DNA of 64,000 bases from NCBI RefSeq assembly GCF_000170955.2, contig NZ_ABCY02000001.1, positions 849,295 through 913,294 on the forward strand, written 5' to 3'. Origin of the DNA: Borreliella valaisiana VS116 (GTDB lineage: Bacteria > Spirochaetota > Spirochaetia > Borreliales > Borreliaceae). Positions 52,895-61,779 of this stretch are shown one piece after another (positions within the stretch are counted from its first letter, which is position 1; each line of letters starts with the position of its first letter). The position numbers and the translations under genes were made by a program. The notes beneath the pieces were generated by a model. It made no database searches. It was not told the DNA's origin and was given only the letters and a program-made list of their open reading frames with translations.

Positions 52895-53878
52895 ATGTAT
52901 AATTTACGAAATAGGAGCTTTTTAAATCTTTTGGATTTTACAAGCAAAGATATTAAATATTTGCTTGATTTATCGATTGATTTAAAAAAATCAAAATATG
53001 CAGGAATTGAAGTGCAAAAACTTAAAGGTAAAAACATAGTTATAATTTTTGAGAAAGATTCAACAAGAACACGGTGTGCTTTTGAGGTTGCAGCGTATGA
53101 TCAAGGGGCAAATATTACGTATTTAGGGTCTAAAGGTAGTCAAATAGGTGTAAAAGAGTCTATGATAGATACTGCTAGAGTGTTAGGACGCATGTATGAT
53201 GCCATTGGGTTTAGAGGGTTTTCTCAACAGACTGTTGAATGTTTAGCGAATTATTCTAATATTCCTGTTTACAATGGATTGACAGATGTTTCTCATCCAA
53301 CCCAAATACTAGCCGATTTAATGACAATAGAAGAGCATAAAGGAAGTTTAAAAGGGATTAAAATAGTGTTTTGTGGCGATGGTAGGGGAAATATTGCCAA
53401 TTCTTTATTGAAAGGCTGTGCTATTATGGGACTCGATTTAAGAATTTTTGCTCCCAAAGAGCTTTTTCCAGACTCCAATTTGACGCTTAAGGCCAGATCT
53501 TTAGCCCTAAATAGTGGGGGTAAAATTACAATTACGGATTCTAAAGAAGAGGCTGTCAAATGTGCTGATGTTGTGTATACGGATGTGTGGGTATCGATGG
53601 GTGAGAGTAATTGGGAAGATAGAATAAATCTTCTAAAGCCTTATCAGGTAAATAAAGAGATGATGAGTATGGCAAAAGATGATGCAATATTTATGCATTG
53701 TTTACCCGCTTTTCATGACTTAAATACTGTGGTTGGTAAGGATATTTTTGATAAATATGGACTTGATGGAATTGAAGTTACAGAAGAAATTTTTGAAAGT
53801 AAAAATTCAGTTGTTTTTGATGTTGCGGAAAATAGAGTACATACCATTAAAGCTATTATGGTATCGACTTTGGGATAA
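52895..53878 (+). CDS. arcB: Ornithine carbamoyltransferase (catabolic)
   Basis: ArcB converts citrulline and phosphate to ornithine and carbamoyl phosphate. The 327 residues carry the carbamoyl-phosphate loop [14 protein letters not shown], then [15 protein letters not shown], the DVWVSMGES segment and [10 protein letters not shown] with the substrate-binding Cys. The frame extends to TTG at 52883, but the ATG at 52895 is 5-10 bases after GGGGGT and gives the standard start. No carbamate kinase gene follows. Confidence 0.96.
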   Translation: MYNLRNRSFLNLLDFTSKDIKYLLDLSIDLKKSKYAGIEVQKLKGKNIVIIFEKDSTRTRCAFEVAAYDQGANITYLGSKGSQIGVKESMIDTARVLGRMYDAIGFRGFSQQTVECLANYSNIPVYNGLTDVSHPTQILADLMTIEEHKGSLKGIKIVFCGDGRGNIANSLLKGCAIMGLDLRIFAPKELFPDSNLTLKARSLALNSGGKITITDSKEEAVKCADVVYTDVWVSMGESNWEDRINLLKPYQVNKEMMSMAKDDAIFMHCLPAFHDLNTVVGKDIFDKYGLDGIEVTEEIFESKNSVVFDVAENRVHTIKAIMVSTLG

Positions 53879-53947
53879 TAGTATTTTTTATTTACATAAA
53901 TTTACATAAAATTAATTTTAATTAATTAATTAATTAGGAGGAACTTT

Positions 53948-55372
53948 ATGATAAAAATGCCGAGTAGTTTTACGATAATATTCTCTTTAATTGTATTTGT
54001 TACCATATTAACATATGTGATTCCTGCTGGTAAGTTTGATAAAGAATTTAAGCAAATGGGTGATGGATCTAAAAGAGAGATAATCGTTGCTGGGACTTAT
54101 CAATTTGTAGATCGAGTTCCTAGAGGATTTTTACATCCTATTATGACTATTTTAACTGCAATGTCAAAAGGAATGGAACATGCAGCCGAAGTTATTGTTT
54201 TTGTTTTAATTGTTGGGGGTGCTTATGGGATTATTATGAAAACAGGAGCAATAGATGCAGGCATTTATCGTTTAATCAAGAAGTTGGGGCATAAAGATAA
54301 ATTGCTTATTCCTTTGTTGATGTTTATTTTTTCAGTTGGTGGAACTGTAACCGGAATGAGCGAAGAGACCCTTCCTTTTTATTTTGTTATGATTCCCCTG
54401 ATAGTGGCTTTAGGTTATGATAGTCTTGTTGGAGCGGCTATTATTGCTTTGGGAGCTGGAGTAGGTACTATGGCTTCTACTGTAAATCCATTTGCTACAG
54501 GAATTGCATCCGCAATAGCCTCTATTAGTTTGCAGGAAGGATTCTATTTTAGAATAGTTCTTTATTTTGTATCAGTATTAGTTGCTGTAATTTATGTTTT
54601 TATTTATGCATCTAGAATTAAAAAAGACCCTTCAAAATCGCTTGTGTATTCTCAAAGAAATGAACATTATCAATATTTTGTTAAAAGAAGTGAGCTTTCG
54701 ACTGAAGATAATACTCAGAATGTTCTTGAGTTTACTTTTGCTCATAAACTAGTTTTACTTTTATTTGGGTCTATGATATTGTTTTTGATATTTAGTATTG
54801 TAAAGCTTGGTTGGTGGATGCAAGAAATGACAATGTTATATCTTGGAGTTGCTATTATAGCGGCTTTTATTTGTAGATTGGGCGAATCTGAGATGTGGGA
54901 TGCATTTGTGAAGGGTTCTGAAAGTCTAATAACAGCAGCTCTTGTTATTGGGCTTGCTAGAGGTGTTATGATAGTATGTGATGATGGTTTGATTACAGCT
55001 ACTGTATTAAATGCTGCTACTAATTTTTTATATAATCTTCCAAGGCCTTTTTTTATCATTTTGAATGAAATTATTCAAATATTTATAGGATTTGTTGTCC
55101 CATCTTCATCAGGTCACGCTAGTCTAACTATGCCAATAATGGCTCCACTTGCTGATTTTTTGTCAATGCCAAGATCTTCGGTTGTTATTGCTATGCAAAC
55201 TGCATCTGGGCTTATTAATTTAATAACACCTACAAGCGGAGTTATAATGGCTGCATTAGGGATATCTAAATTGAGTTATGGTACCTGGTTTAAGTTTGTT
55301 TTACCATTATTTATTATTGAGTTCTTTATTTCTATTTTAGTTATTATAGCTAATGTTTATTTAATTGTTTAG
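53948..55372 (+). CDS. YfcC-family basic amino acid transporter, probable arginine-ornithine antiporter
   Basis: A 474-residue membrane protein with about 12 hydrophobic segments. VIPAGKFDK near the N-terminus, GTVTGMSEETLPFYFVMIPL, GAGVGTMASTVNPFATGIAS and VPSSSGHASLTMPIMAPLAD are signatures of the DcuC/YfcC carrier family. Its position after arcA and arcB makes exchange of arginine for ornithine the likely role. A strong AGGAGGAAC site precedes the ATG. The 69-base gap before it contains repeats of ATTTACATAA and AATT. Confidence 0.88.
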   Translation: MIKMPSSFTIIFSLIVFVTILTYVIPAGKFDKEFKQMGDGSKREIIVAGTYQFVDRVPRGFLHPIMTILTAMSKGMEHAAEVIVFVLIVGGAYGIIMKTGAIDAGIYRLIKKLGHKDKLLIPLLMFIFSVGGTVTGMSEETLPFYFVMIPLIVALGYDSLVGAAIIALGAGVGTMASTVNPFATGIASAIASISLQEGFYFRIVLYFVSVLVAVIYVFIYASRIKKDPSKSLVYSQRNEHYQYFVKRSELSTEDNTQNVLEFTFAHKLVLLLFGSMILFLIFSIVKLGWWMQEMTMLYLGVAIIAAFICRLGESEMWDAFVKGSESLITAALVIGLARGVMIVCDDGLITATVLNAATNFLYNLPRPFFIILNEIIQIFIGFVVPSSSGHASLTMPIMAPLADFLSMPRSSVVIAMQTASGLINLITPTSGVIMAALGISKLSYGTWFKFVLPLFIIEFFISILVIIANVYLIV

Positions 55373-55659
55373 ACCAGAGATTTTTTTAGCTAATGAGATA
55401 ATAGTAAGTAAGCTATTGTTTTATTTAAAACTATTTCTTATTAGCTTAACTATGACTTTAATCTTATTTCTTTGCATTTTTGATTATGCTACAAATTTAA
55501 TGGATATTAGTCTTGATTATATCTTAAACTTGTGAAACTTGTGAAATTTTGATCTACTAAAAGTCTTAGTATTTATTCATATTAAGCAATATGTTAAAAT
55601 GGATTTAAATGTATCGATTCTAGAATATTTTTTATTGTTGATTTTAGGAGATATAATCT
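55373..55659. other. Gap with imperfect inverted repeat, probable terminator and promoter region
   Basis: TTAGCTAATGAGATAATAG (55386-55404) and CTATTTCTTATTAGCTTAA (55431-55449) form an imperfect stem about 18 bp long with a 26-base loop, a possible terminator for the arginine genes. A short direct repeat of AACTTGTGA lies near 55530-55548. An AGGAG site precedes the next ATG. No gene was found. Confidence 0.45.
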
Positions 55660-56355
55660 ATGTTTAGGAGAAAAGAAATATATTTTTTGTTATTTTCGTT
55701 ACTTTTGTTTATATCGTCAATTATAATTTCCCACGGAATAAAAAGCATTGGTATTAAAAATGAAAATTATATTACAGTTAAGGGCCTTAGTGAAAGAGAA
55801 GTTTTGTCAACATCTTCTAGTTGGGAGTTTAGATATAGCCTGATTGGTAATACTATTAATGACATTAATAAAGTAAATAACTTGAGCTTGTCTAGGATTA
55901 AAAGCTTTTTTTTAAAACATGGATTTAATGAAGATCATATAAAAATAGGATTTATGGAATTTAACGAAGAAAATTATAAAGAATCTCTTTATAAGTATCG
56001 AGCATATATATCTTTAAATGTTCATACAAAGAATATTGAAAAAATGGAAGTGGCAGAAAAAAATATTGCTGAGCTTTATGATCAAGGTATATTGATTAGT
56101 AATAGTGGAGGGCCAAGATATTACTTTGACAATATTAATGATATAAAACCTGAAATGTTGGCAGATTCAATTAGAAATGCGAAATTGGCAGCTTTAGAAT
56201 TTGCAAAGCATTCAAATTCAAAATTAGGGAAAATTAAAAATGCAAATCAAGGATATTTTGAATTTCTTCCCATTGATAGAAGCTTGGGTGACCAGGAGCG
56301 TTATCCAAAAAAAATATTAAGGGTTGTTACAACTGTTTCTTATTATTTAGATTAA
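55660..56355 (+). CDS. SIMPL-domain (DUF541) exported protein
   Basis: A 231-residue protein with an N-terminal membrane or signal segment (IYFLLFSLLLFISSIIISHG) and a DUF541 domain. ITVKGLSEREVLSTSSSWEF is the typical opening (VTGxGxxxVxPD type), and KPEMLADSIRNAKLAALEFA is the conserved helix before the last strands (RVVTTVSYYLD). The family is found in periplasms and on membranes; its biochemical role is unsettled. A perfect hairpin overlaps its stop codon. It is the last gene I would place in the conserved chromosome. Confidence 0.82.
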   Translation: MFRRKEIYFLLFSLLLFISSIIISHGIKSIGIKNENYITVKGLSEREVLSTSSSWEFRYSLIGNTINDINKVNNLSLSRIKSFFLKHGFNEDHIKIGFMEFNEENYKESLYKYRAYISLNVHTKNIEKMEVAEKNIAELYDQGILISNSGGPRYYFDNINDIKPEMLADSIRNAKLAALEFAKHSNSKLGKIKNANQGYFEFLPIDRSLGDQERYPKKILRVVTTVSYYLD

Positions 56356-56377
56356 TATTTTTAAAATATTAATCTAA
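56347..56377. terminator. Perfect hairpin, probable bidirectional terminator
   Basis: A 15-bp perfect inverted repeat with a single central base: TTAGATTAATATTTT (56347-56361), T, AAAATATTAATCTAA (56363-56377). It overlaps the stop codon of the SIMPL gene and lies at the 3' end of the convergent adenine deaminase pseudogene. It has A/T runs at the apex and no GC-rich stem. Confidence 0.6.
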
Positions 56378-56437
56378 ATAAAATTATAGAAGTAGCTTCT
56401 AGTTTTTGCCTTTTAATAACTTGTTAATAACTTGAAA

Positions 56438-57620
56438 TTAATAATCTAAAAAACAAAAAGAATCAACATCAAACAATCCTTTATCATTTATCTTTAAATG
56501 CGGAACCACTGTTAAAGACTTCAGCAATATTAGATTGAAAATCTGGTGCCAATAAATTGCTATTAATCATGGTTTTATGAGTAATAATTTTCAATAATTT
56601 GATTATTGATACAAACGATTATTGGAAGCATCTTATTTTTAGTGGAAAATTTAAAATCCAAAATAGATTTTTGACTACATTTAAAATTGTTTATAGGAAT
56701 TTCACTGATTAATGGAATATATCCCACTGGAATTTTATAGTGTAAAACCGGATTAATGCACGTTATTTTTAAAACATCAAAAAAATCGTGTCCATACTTT
56801 ATTGCACGAGCTACTATTGAATTAATATGTCCATGTAGTATATCATTCGGATGTGCATCATCAAAACAAAACATTAAGGAATTACAATATTTTCCAGGAC
56901 ATTCGCTAATTAAAGGATGCAAAGATTCAAAATTTTTAGCTGCACTTCCTTCTCTAATTATTATTTTCATCCCCAAAGATAATTTATATCTTGCATCTTC
57001 TATTGTTGAACATTCATGATCAGTACTAATACCTGAAGACACATACTTTAAAATTGAATGGGGAGATAAGCCAGGGGCATGTCCATCAACAACCTTATTT
57101 CGAGTTAATGCAGAATTTATTTTATTTATGATATCAGTATCTTTGTTAATTACACCTTTAAAATCCATTACTTCAGACAAATAGTAAATATCATTTAATT
57201 CCATTAATTTATCTACATCTTGGGCATTTAATACATATCCTGAGGTTTCAAATTGCGATGACAAAGCCGGCACACAAGAAGGAGTTCCAAAAAAAATTTT
57301 AAACTCGGTTTTTTTAGAATTATTTATCATAAAATTTATGCCATCAATGCCATTGACATTTGCTATTTCATGAGGATCGCTTATTGTTGCTACAGTACCG
57401 TGTTGAACTATCAAATGAGCAAAGTTTGATGGAATAAGAAAAGAACTCTCTATATGTATATGTGCATCGATAAACCCTTGTAGCACATACTCATCCGATA
57501 TTGCATCAATTTTTTTGATACTAACAGTATGACCATTTTCAATGGTCATACCATACTAGTTGGATAAATTTCTTTATTAAAGATATCGATATAATTAGCT
57601 TCAATTTTAAATAAATTCAT
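56438..57620 (-). pseudogene. Adenine deaminase pseudogene (adeC-like)
   Basis: On the - strand an ATG at 57620 after AGAAGGG starts MNLFKIEANYIDIFNKEIYP and then stops. A 5-bp tandem duplication (CATAC twice on +, 57547-57556) shifts the frame. The remaining 324-residue frame (57549-56575) has clear adenine deaminase motifs: GFIDAHIHIESS, VVDGHAPGLS and FCFDDAHPNDILHGH. HYKIPVG is joined directly to IPLISEIP, so the stretch around the metal-dependent hydrolase end appears deleted. A last fragment near 56440-56515 still encodes VVPHLKINDKGLFDVDSF. In B. burgdorferi B31 an intact adeC lies on plasmid lp36. Confidence 0.9.
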
Positions 57621-57952
57621 TATTTATACCCTTCTAAAAACTTTTTATTCATAATATATTCCCATATACTTAAAATTTATATTATACAAAATATAGTGCA
57701 AAGTGTCTTTAAATTTAATTAAAATTAGATTTAAAGACACAAAAATCATCGATACTAATCATAATGATTTTTTATTGCTTTTAATACTATTTCTAAATAA
57801 AAGATTATAAAATAGCTTCTTGCTTTATTTCATGATAGCTATTTTATTTGCGACTACTCAATTATTGAAATATCATTAATAATATTTATCTAATTCTTAG
57901 TGCAAACATATAAAAAAACAAAAATTGTACAATTAGTGTATTTTTTATATAT
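57621..57952. other. Gap between adeC pseudogene and nucleosidase gene
   Basis: About 330 AT-rich bases. The only structure noted is the inverted repeat at 57703-57740. No open frame of note and no recognised remnant was found. Confidence 0.5.
57703..57740. terminator. Inverted repeat, possible terminator of the nucleosidase gene
   Basis: GTGTCTTTAAAT (57703-57714) and ATTTAAAGACAC (57729-57740) form a perfect 12-bp stem with a 14-base loop. It is about 210 bases beyond the end of the - strand nucleosidase gene and upstream of the adeC pseudogene. Confidence 0.45.
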
Positions 57953-58768
57953 TTATATTGATTTAATTAATTTTTCTATTATTTTTGCTGAGTTGGAAGA
58001 AGCTTTTTTTAAAAACTTTTTATAATCATCATGATTATTTTCATTATTGACTATATCAGATATTCCTCGAATGATTATAAAAGGAATTTTAAAATTGTAT
58101 GCTACTTGAGCCATTGCAGCACCCTCCATGTCTATTGCAATTGCGTTTTCAAATTCTTCTGGAATTTCTTGAAAATTTTGATGGTCAATGAATTGATCTC
58201 CAGTAATTATTAAACCCATATAAGGTGTTATTTTGTTTATTTTTATCTTAGAAGCTTTCCTTATAAGAGCGGTATTTGCTTTAAATTTTTTGGGGTGTTC
58301 TGGGACATGTCCAATGTCATAGCCAAATCTATGTAGATTAAAATCGTAACTTGTTGTTTCTGTAGATATTATGACGTCTCCTACTTTTATGAATTTATTT
58401 TTATTGCTATAAATGCCACTAGCAACCCCAGCATTAATTATATGACTAATTTTATATTTTGATATAATATAGCTTGTCCAAAAAGCTGTGTTTATTTTTC
58501 CAACTCCTGTAGCTATAGTAATTATATTATGATCAAGCACTTTACCAATGGTAATAGTTTTTTTTCTTCTATGTTCTTTTATTGAAATAGATTTTTTATT
58601 TTGAATAATCTTATTTATTTCTTCTATTTCTGCTTTTGTAGCTGATATTATTAAAATATTGTTTTGAAAATTTTCATTTGCTTCATTTGTTTTTGTTTCA
58701 TTTCCCCAACTATTTAAAACAATAGATAAAAAAAATATTAATGTGTTTGCTATATTTTTGATCTTCAT
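57953..58768 (-). CDS. Exported 5'-methylthioadenosine/S-adenosylhomocysteine nucleosidase
   Basis: A 271-residue MTA/SAH nucleosidase with an N-terminal signal (KIKNIANTLIFFLSIVLNSWG), so it is likely exported or membrane-anchored. Catalytic residues of the family are in place: Glu in SATKAEIEEI, Glu in AIDMEGAAMAQVAYNF, Asp in RGISDIV. The ATG at 58768 follows GGAG by 5 bases and is preferred to the frame start 16 codons upstream. B. burgdorferi has leadered copies of this enzyme on the chromosome (Bgp) and on a linear plasmid; by its surroundings this one resembles the plasmid copy. It is intact amid pseudogenes. Confidence 0.92.
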   Translation of the reverse strand: MKIKNIANTLIFFLSIVLNSWGNETKTNEANENFQNNILIISATKAEIEEINKIIQNKKSISIKEHRRKKTITIGKVLDHNIITIATGVGKINTAFWTSYIISKYKISHIINAGVASGIYSNKNKFIKVGDVIISTETTSYDFNLHRFGYDIGHVPEHPKKFKANTALIRKASKIKINKITPYMGLIITGDQFIDHQNFQEIPEEFENAIAIDMEGAAMAQVAYNFKIPFIIIRGISDIVNNENNHDDYKKFLKKASSNSAKIIEKLIKSI

Positions 58769-59232
58769 AAAGGCTCCATATATGTTTTTTATTAATTTAT
58801 AAATTAATATTTTCATATTCTTATTAATTTAAATAGTATTGCAATATTTGAGAGTAAAATTTAAAGTTTAATTACTTTTTGTAGTATATTTGCTTACTGC
58901 AGATAAGGATTATTTAAATAGTCAAAACTTATGCATATCATTAAGAATATATCAATAAGCAAGCACAAGAAATGCAAGAAAGATTTAAGAAATATAAAAT
59001 TTTTAAATAAAATGCTTATAAGCTTTCGCGAACTTTGAAAGAGTCTACTTTTTATGCTGAGGAATTAAACGCAAAATTATCTATGATTGATAACAAAGAA
59101 GAAAGTGAATTTATTTTGAAAGTAGATGATATAAAAGATATAATAAGATTAATAGCTTGCATAAAAATGACTCAGCTTGCATAAAAATGACTCAGTATAA
59201 AGTATTATTGAATTTACCCTAAAAGATAAAAA
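58769..59232 (+). pseudogene. Unrecognised gene remnant on +
   Basis: Between about 58965 and 59200 short + strand frames give protein-like text: QEMQERFKKYKIFK followed by a stop, then LSRTLKESTFYAEELNAKL and EESEFILKVDDIKDIIRLI. The fragment ends in a 20-bp tandem duplication (59154-59193). The rest of the gap contains only the upstream region of the nucleosidase gene. I do not recognise the family. Confidence 0.4.
59154..59193. repeat. Perfect 20-bp tandem duplication
   Basis: AGCTTGCATAAAAATGACTC occurs at 59154-59173 and again at 59174-59193 without a mismatch. The unit is not a multiple of three and would shift any reading frame across it. Confidence 0.9.
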
Positions 59233-59909
59233 ATGTGTGTTTTTTTACTTTTAAGCAGTTGTAGTTCCGATCATGATACTGAAACAGCAATAAAAAAACA
59301 TATTGATAAAACAAAAAATACACGTATTGATAAAACAAAAAAAACATATATTGATGAAATAAAAAATTTAATAGAGGTAACTAAAGAAACCATAGACGAA
59401 AACAAAATGCTATCAATTGAGCTGGAAAGGTCAAGACACTGTAGATAGTGAAAGTGATGAGCAAGTTTTCAATATAGGAATAAGGGCTTTTAATTTTATA
59501 AATACTTTTTTAACGGATGATGAAATTGATGAATTTACAACAATATTTTCAAAACCAACACTAAAATCACCAGCTAAAGTGTTAAATAACATAACAATTT
59601 TAGAATTTAACCTGGAAAAGATAATTAATCATTTATTTCTTATATTTCTTAAAAAAAGATGTTTTAGACGAGATAAAAATTTCAGATTTAAAAAAGATCA
59701 AAAATTCTCTTGGACAATTATTCTCTATAAGGAAAATTTTTTCAACAGCTATAAAACAGCTTTTATTAGATTATCAAAAAAATAGAAGTTTTATAAAAAC
59801 AGATGATTCTAAATTAAAAACCTATTTTGATGTGATGTTAAATCGTTTTAATGAGAAAAGCAAAGAGGCTAATAATCTAAAAACAGTCATATTATCAATA
59901 TCTATATAA
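59233..59909 (+). pseudogene. P35-like surface lipoprotein pseudogene 1
   Basis: Three frames join into one protein. The first, from ATG at 59233, begins CVFLLLSSCSS, a lipoprotein-like signal, and has three imperfect 24-bp units (HIDKTKN, RIDKTKK, YIDEIKN). A shift near 59417-59430 leads into DTVDSESDEQVFNIGIRAFN and FLTDDEIDEFTTIF. A second shift near 59640 leads to KKDVLDEIKISDLKKI, KQLLLDYQKNRSFIKTDDSK and a stop at 59909. The tail matches that of the second pseudogene. The style is that of the plasmid-borne antigen P35-like family (Borrelia_lipo_1, tentative). Confidence 0.72.
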
Positions 59910-60144
59910 GTTAAAAAATAAAAAAAAGAAGCATTAAAAATTTATTCATGATTAAATATACTATTATTTAAATAAGCATTTCATAAATATTCTCCTTGAA
60001 CATAGTTCAATCTTTAGTATAATTAAATATTTAATATTATATTAATATCATTAAAAAATTATATTAATATAATCCAATAATATTTTTGTTGTGAAAAGTT
60101 TTACAACATTTTAAACTTTTTTAAAAAATCTATTTTATATATTC
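59910..60144. other. AT-rich gap with 13-bp direct repeat
   Basis: ATTATATTAATAT occurs at 60036-60048 and 60058-60070. A TAGTATA heptamer is at 60015-60021. No coding remnant was recognised. The gap separates the two P35-like pseudogenes. Confidence 0.45.
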
Positions 60145-60839
60145 TTGATTGGTTTTTGTCAAATTTGCTATGTAATTGTAAAAGAAGAAGCTAACGCAAA
60201 AAAAGAAAAGTATATAAAAAAAATGGCAGAAGAACCTTCAGACCAATACGGAATGTTGGCTTTTGATGACTTGAGTTTGGGAAAGGGCACAGAATCAATA
60301 TCCGACAATACTCATAGATCTATATAATGTATAGAAGACATACTTATACCCTTTTAAGTCTTATTGATGATAAAGGGCACAGAATCAATATCCGACAATA
60401 CTCATAGATCTATATAATGTATAGAAGACATACTTATACCCTTTTAAGTCTTATTGATGATAATGAATTAAAGGAATTTTCAAATATTATAAGGATCACA
60501 AACAAAACAAATTCAGTACTCTCTAGCTTTAGCGACCTTGGGGGTGTTCTTGACGTAGTTACTGATCGATTATACCCAAAAAAATCTAATTTAGATAAAC
60601 TAAATACTTCGGATTTAGAAAAGATTAAAGAATCATTTGAAAAAATATTATCCATAATAAAATCTGTTTCAGAAACATCAAAACAAATTTTATTAGATTA
60701 CCAAAATAATAAAAATCTTATAAAAACAGATGTTGAGAAACTTAAATCTTATTTAGATATACTTTGCAATCAAATGCGAAAAAAAGCTATGGAAGCAGAA
60801 AAGCTACAGAAGATCATATTATCAATTAAAAACCTTTAG
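60145..60839 (+). pseudogene. P35-like surface lipoprotein pseudogene 2, with 90-bp tandem duplication
   Basis: The first frame (60145-60327) contains EEANAKKEKYIKKMAEEPSD and FDDLSLGKGTESISDNTHRS and then stops. The second (60417-60839) continues as YRRHTYTLLSLIDDNELKEF and SDLEKIKESFEKILSIIKSV, with KQILLDYQNNKNLIKTDVEK near the C-terminus. The junction holds a perfect 90-bp duplication (60282-60371, 60372-60461) and a frame change. The N-terminal lipoprotein signal is missing or degraded. It is clearly related to pseudogene 1. The family call (P35-like, PFam54 type) is tentative. Confidence 0.75.
60282..60461. repeat. Perfect 90-bp tandem duplication
   Basis: Bases 60282-60371 recur exactly at 60372-60461, with two further matching bases. 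Each unit runs from AAAGGGCACAGAATC to CTTATTGATGAT. The unit is 30 codons long, but each copy contains stops in the frames used. Confidence 0.95.
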
Positions 60840-60935
60840 GTGTTTATACAGTGGGGATATTAGTATTGAAATTTACATAATGTTAAAGATTATAAATAAT
60901 TTTTCATCTATTTAATTGTACAAAAATTTCATACG

Positions 60936-60968
60936 TCTAAACTATGATTTTTAAAATCATAGTTTAGA
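60936..60968. terminator. Perfect 16-bp hairpin between convergent genes
   Basis: TCTAAACTATGATTTT (60936-60951), one central T, and AAAATCATAGTTTAGA (60953-60968). It lies between pseudogene 2 (+) and the VUT-like gene (-), the place of a bidirectional terminator. It shares the ATTTTTAAAAT core and single-base centre of the hairpin at 56347. Confidence 0.6.
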
Positions 60969-61047
60969 GATAGTTATTCTCACAAGCAATTGATTATAAT
61001 TTCAACTTGGTCAAAACTCATATAGCTATTTAAAATTTTATTAATTC

Positions 61048-61746
61048 TTAAACCTCATCTACTCTTTCCCAAGAATTTAAAAATAGATAAAAAATTGTGT
61101 CAATTGCAATTATTATTAATGTAAGAGTTAGAGAGCCATTTGTAAGTCCTTTTGCCTTTACTTCGGGATAAAATTTTAATAATCCGTTTATAGATAGATA
61201 GCTTGTTAAGCCAGCTAATAATCCAGAAATTAGTCTTGATAGAGGATGAATGATCCATAAAGATTTTATTTTTATTTTAAAATAATAGTATAATAATACA
61301 TTAATATATTGAAATAAAAAAAACAAATATGTTCCGATTAATACTGTTGCTATGTACTCAAAATTATAAAACAGTATTTTTAAATGAATTCCTAATTGGT
61401 CTGATTTACTATGGTTAAATCTTAATGTAAATTGAATCATAATAGCAAAGGTCATTTTTAGTAAAAAACATAATATTACTGAATCTATTGCTTCTTTTTT
61501 GTTATATTTTTCTGTTATTAAATTTAAAGAGAATAGTGTTGACAAAAAAATAATTCCTGATGTATTTAAATAAATTCCAAATGTTTTTAATTTGTTTAGT
61601 ATAACAATATTTGATATTACTGAAAGTATTGCATTAAAGCAAAAAAGACCCAATTTACCAAAAAATCTATAAAGTATTCCTAAGCTTACGTATATAAAAA
61701 GTGATATTCCCGTCCATAAGCCCAAATCAAATAGTTCATTAGCCAT
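61048..61746 (-). CDS. VUT/YhhQ-family membrane protein, possible queuosine-precursor transporter
   Basis: A 232-residue protein with about six membrane segments. The family-like stretch is SLNLITEKYNKKEAIDSVIL, comparable to the TEIYGxKxAxxVI signature of YhhQ/QPTR proteins. Near the C-terminus ISGLLAGLTSYLSINGLLKF and LTNGSLTLTLIIIAIDTIFY match the late family segments. YhhQ imports preQ precursors in other bacteria, which would suit the Tgt enzyme at 6.9-8.0 kb. A promoter (TTGCAT, 16 bases, TATAAT) ends 5 bases before the ATG, so the mRNA may be leaderless. The frame is intact, unlike most of its neighbours. Confidence 0.65.
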   Translation of the reverse strand: MANELFDLGLWTGISLFIYVSLGILYRFFGKLGLFCFNAILSVISNIVILNKLKTFGIYLNTSGIIFLSTLFSLNLITEKYNKKEAIDSVILCFLLKMTFAIMIQFTLRFNHSKSDQLGIHLKILFYNFEYIATVLIGTYLFFLFQYINVLLYYYFKIKIKSLWIIHPLSRLISGLLAGLTSYLSINGLLKFYPEVKAKGLTNGSLTLTLIIIAIDTIFYLFLNSWERVDEV

Positions 61747-61751
61747 AATAA

Positions 61752-61779
61752 ATTATATCAGATTAATACTTACATGCAA
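61752..61779 (-). promoter_or_regulatory. Candidate promoter giving a leaderless mRNA for the VUT-like gene
   Basis: On the - strand TTGCAT (61774-61779) and TATAAT (61752-61757) are 16 bases apart, with 5 bases between TATAAT and the ATG at 61746. No ribosome site is present. Confidence 0.5.

Noticed and set aside
56575..57549. Adenine deaminase as an intact 324-residue gene
   Set aside because: The true start lies upstream in another frame, an internal segment is missing, and C-terminal fragments continue beyond the stop.
60010..60072. Telomere-like relic: TAGTATA with AT-rich repeats nearby
   Set aside because: TAGTATA resembles the telomere box of Borrelia, but there is no palindrome around it at the spacing expected for fused hairpin ends, and such words are common in AT-rich sequence.
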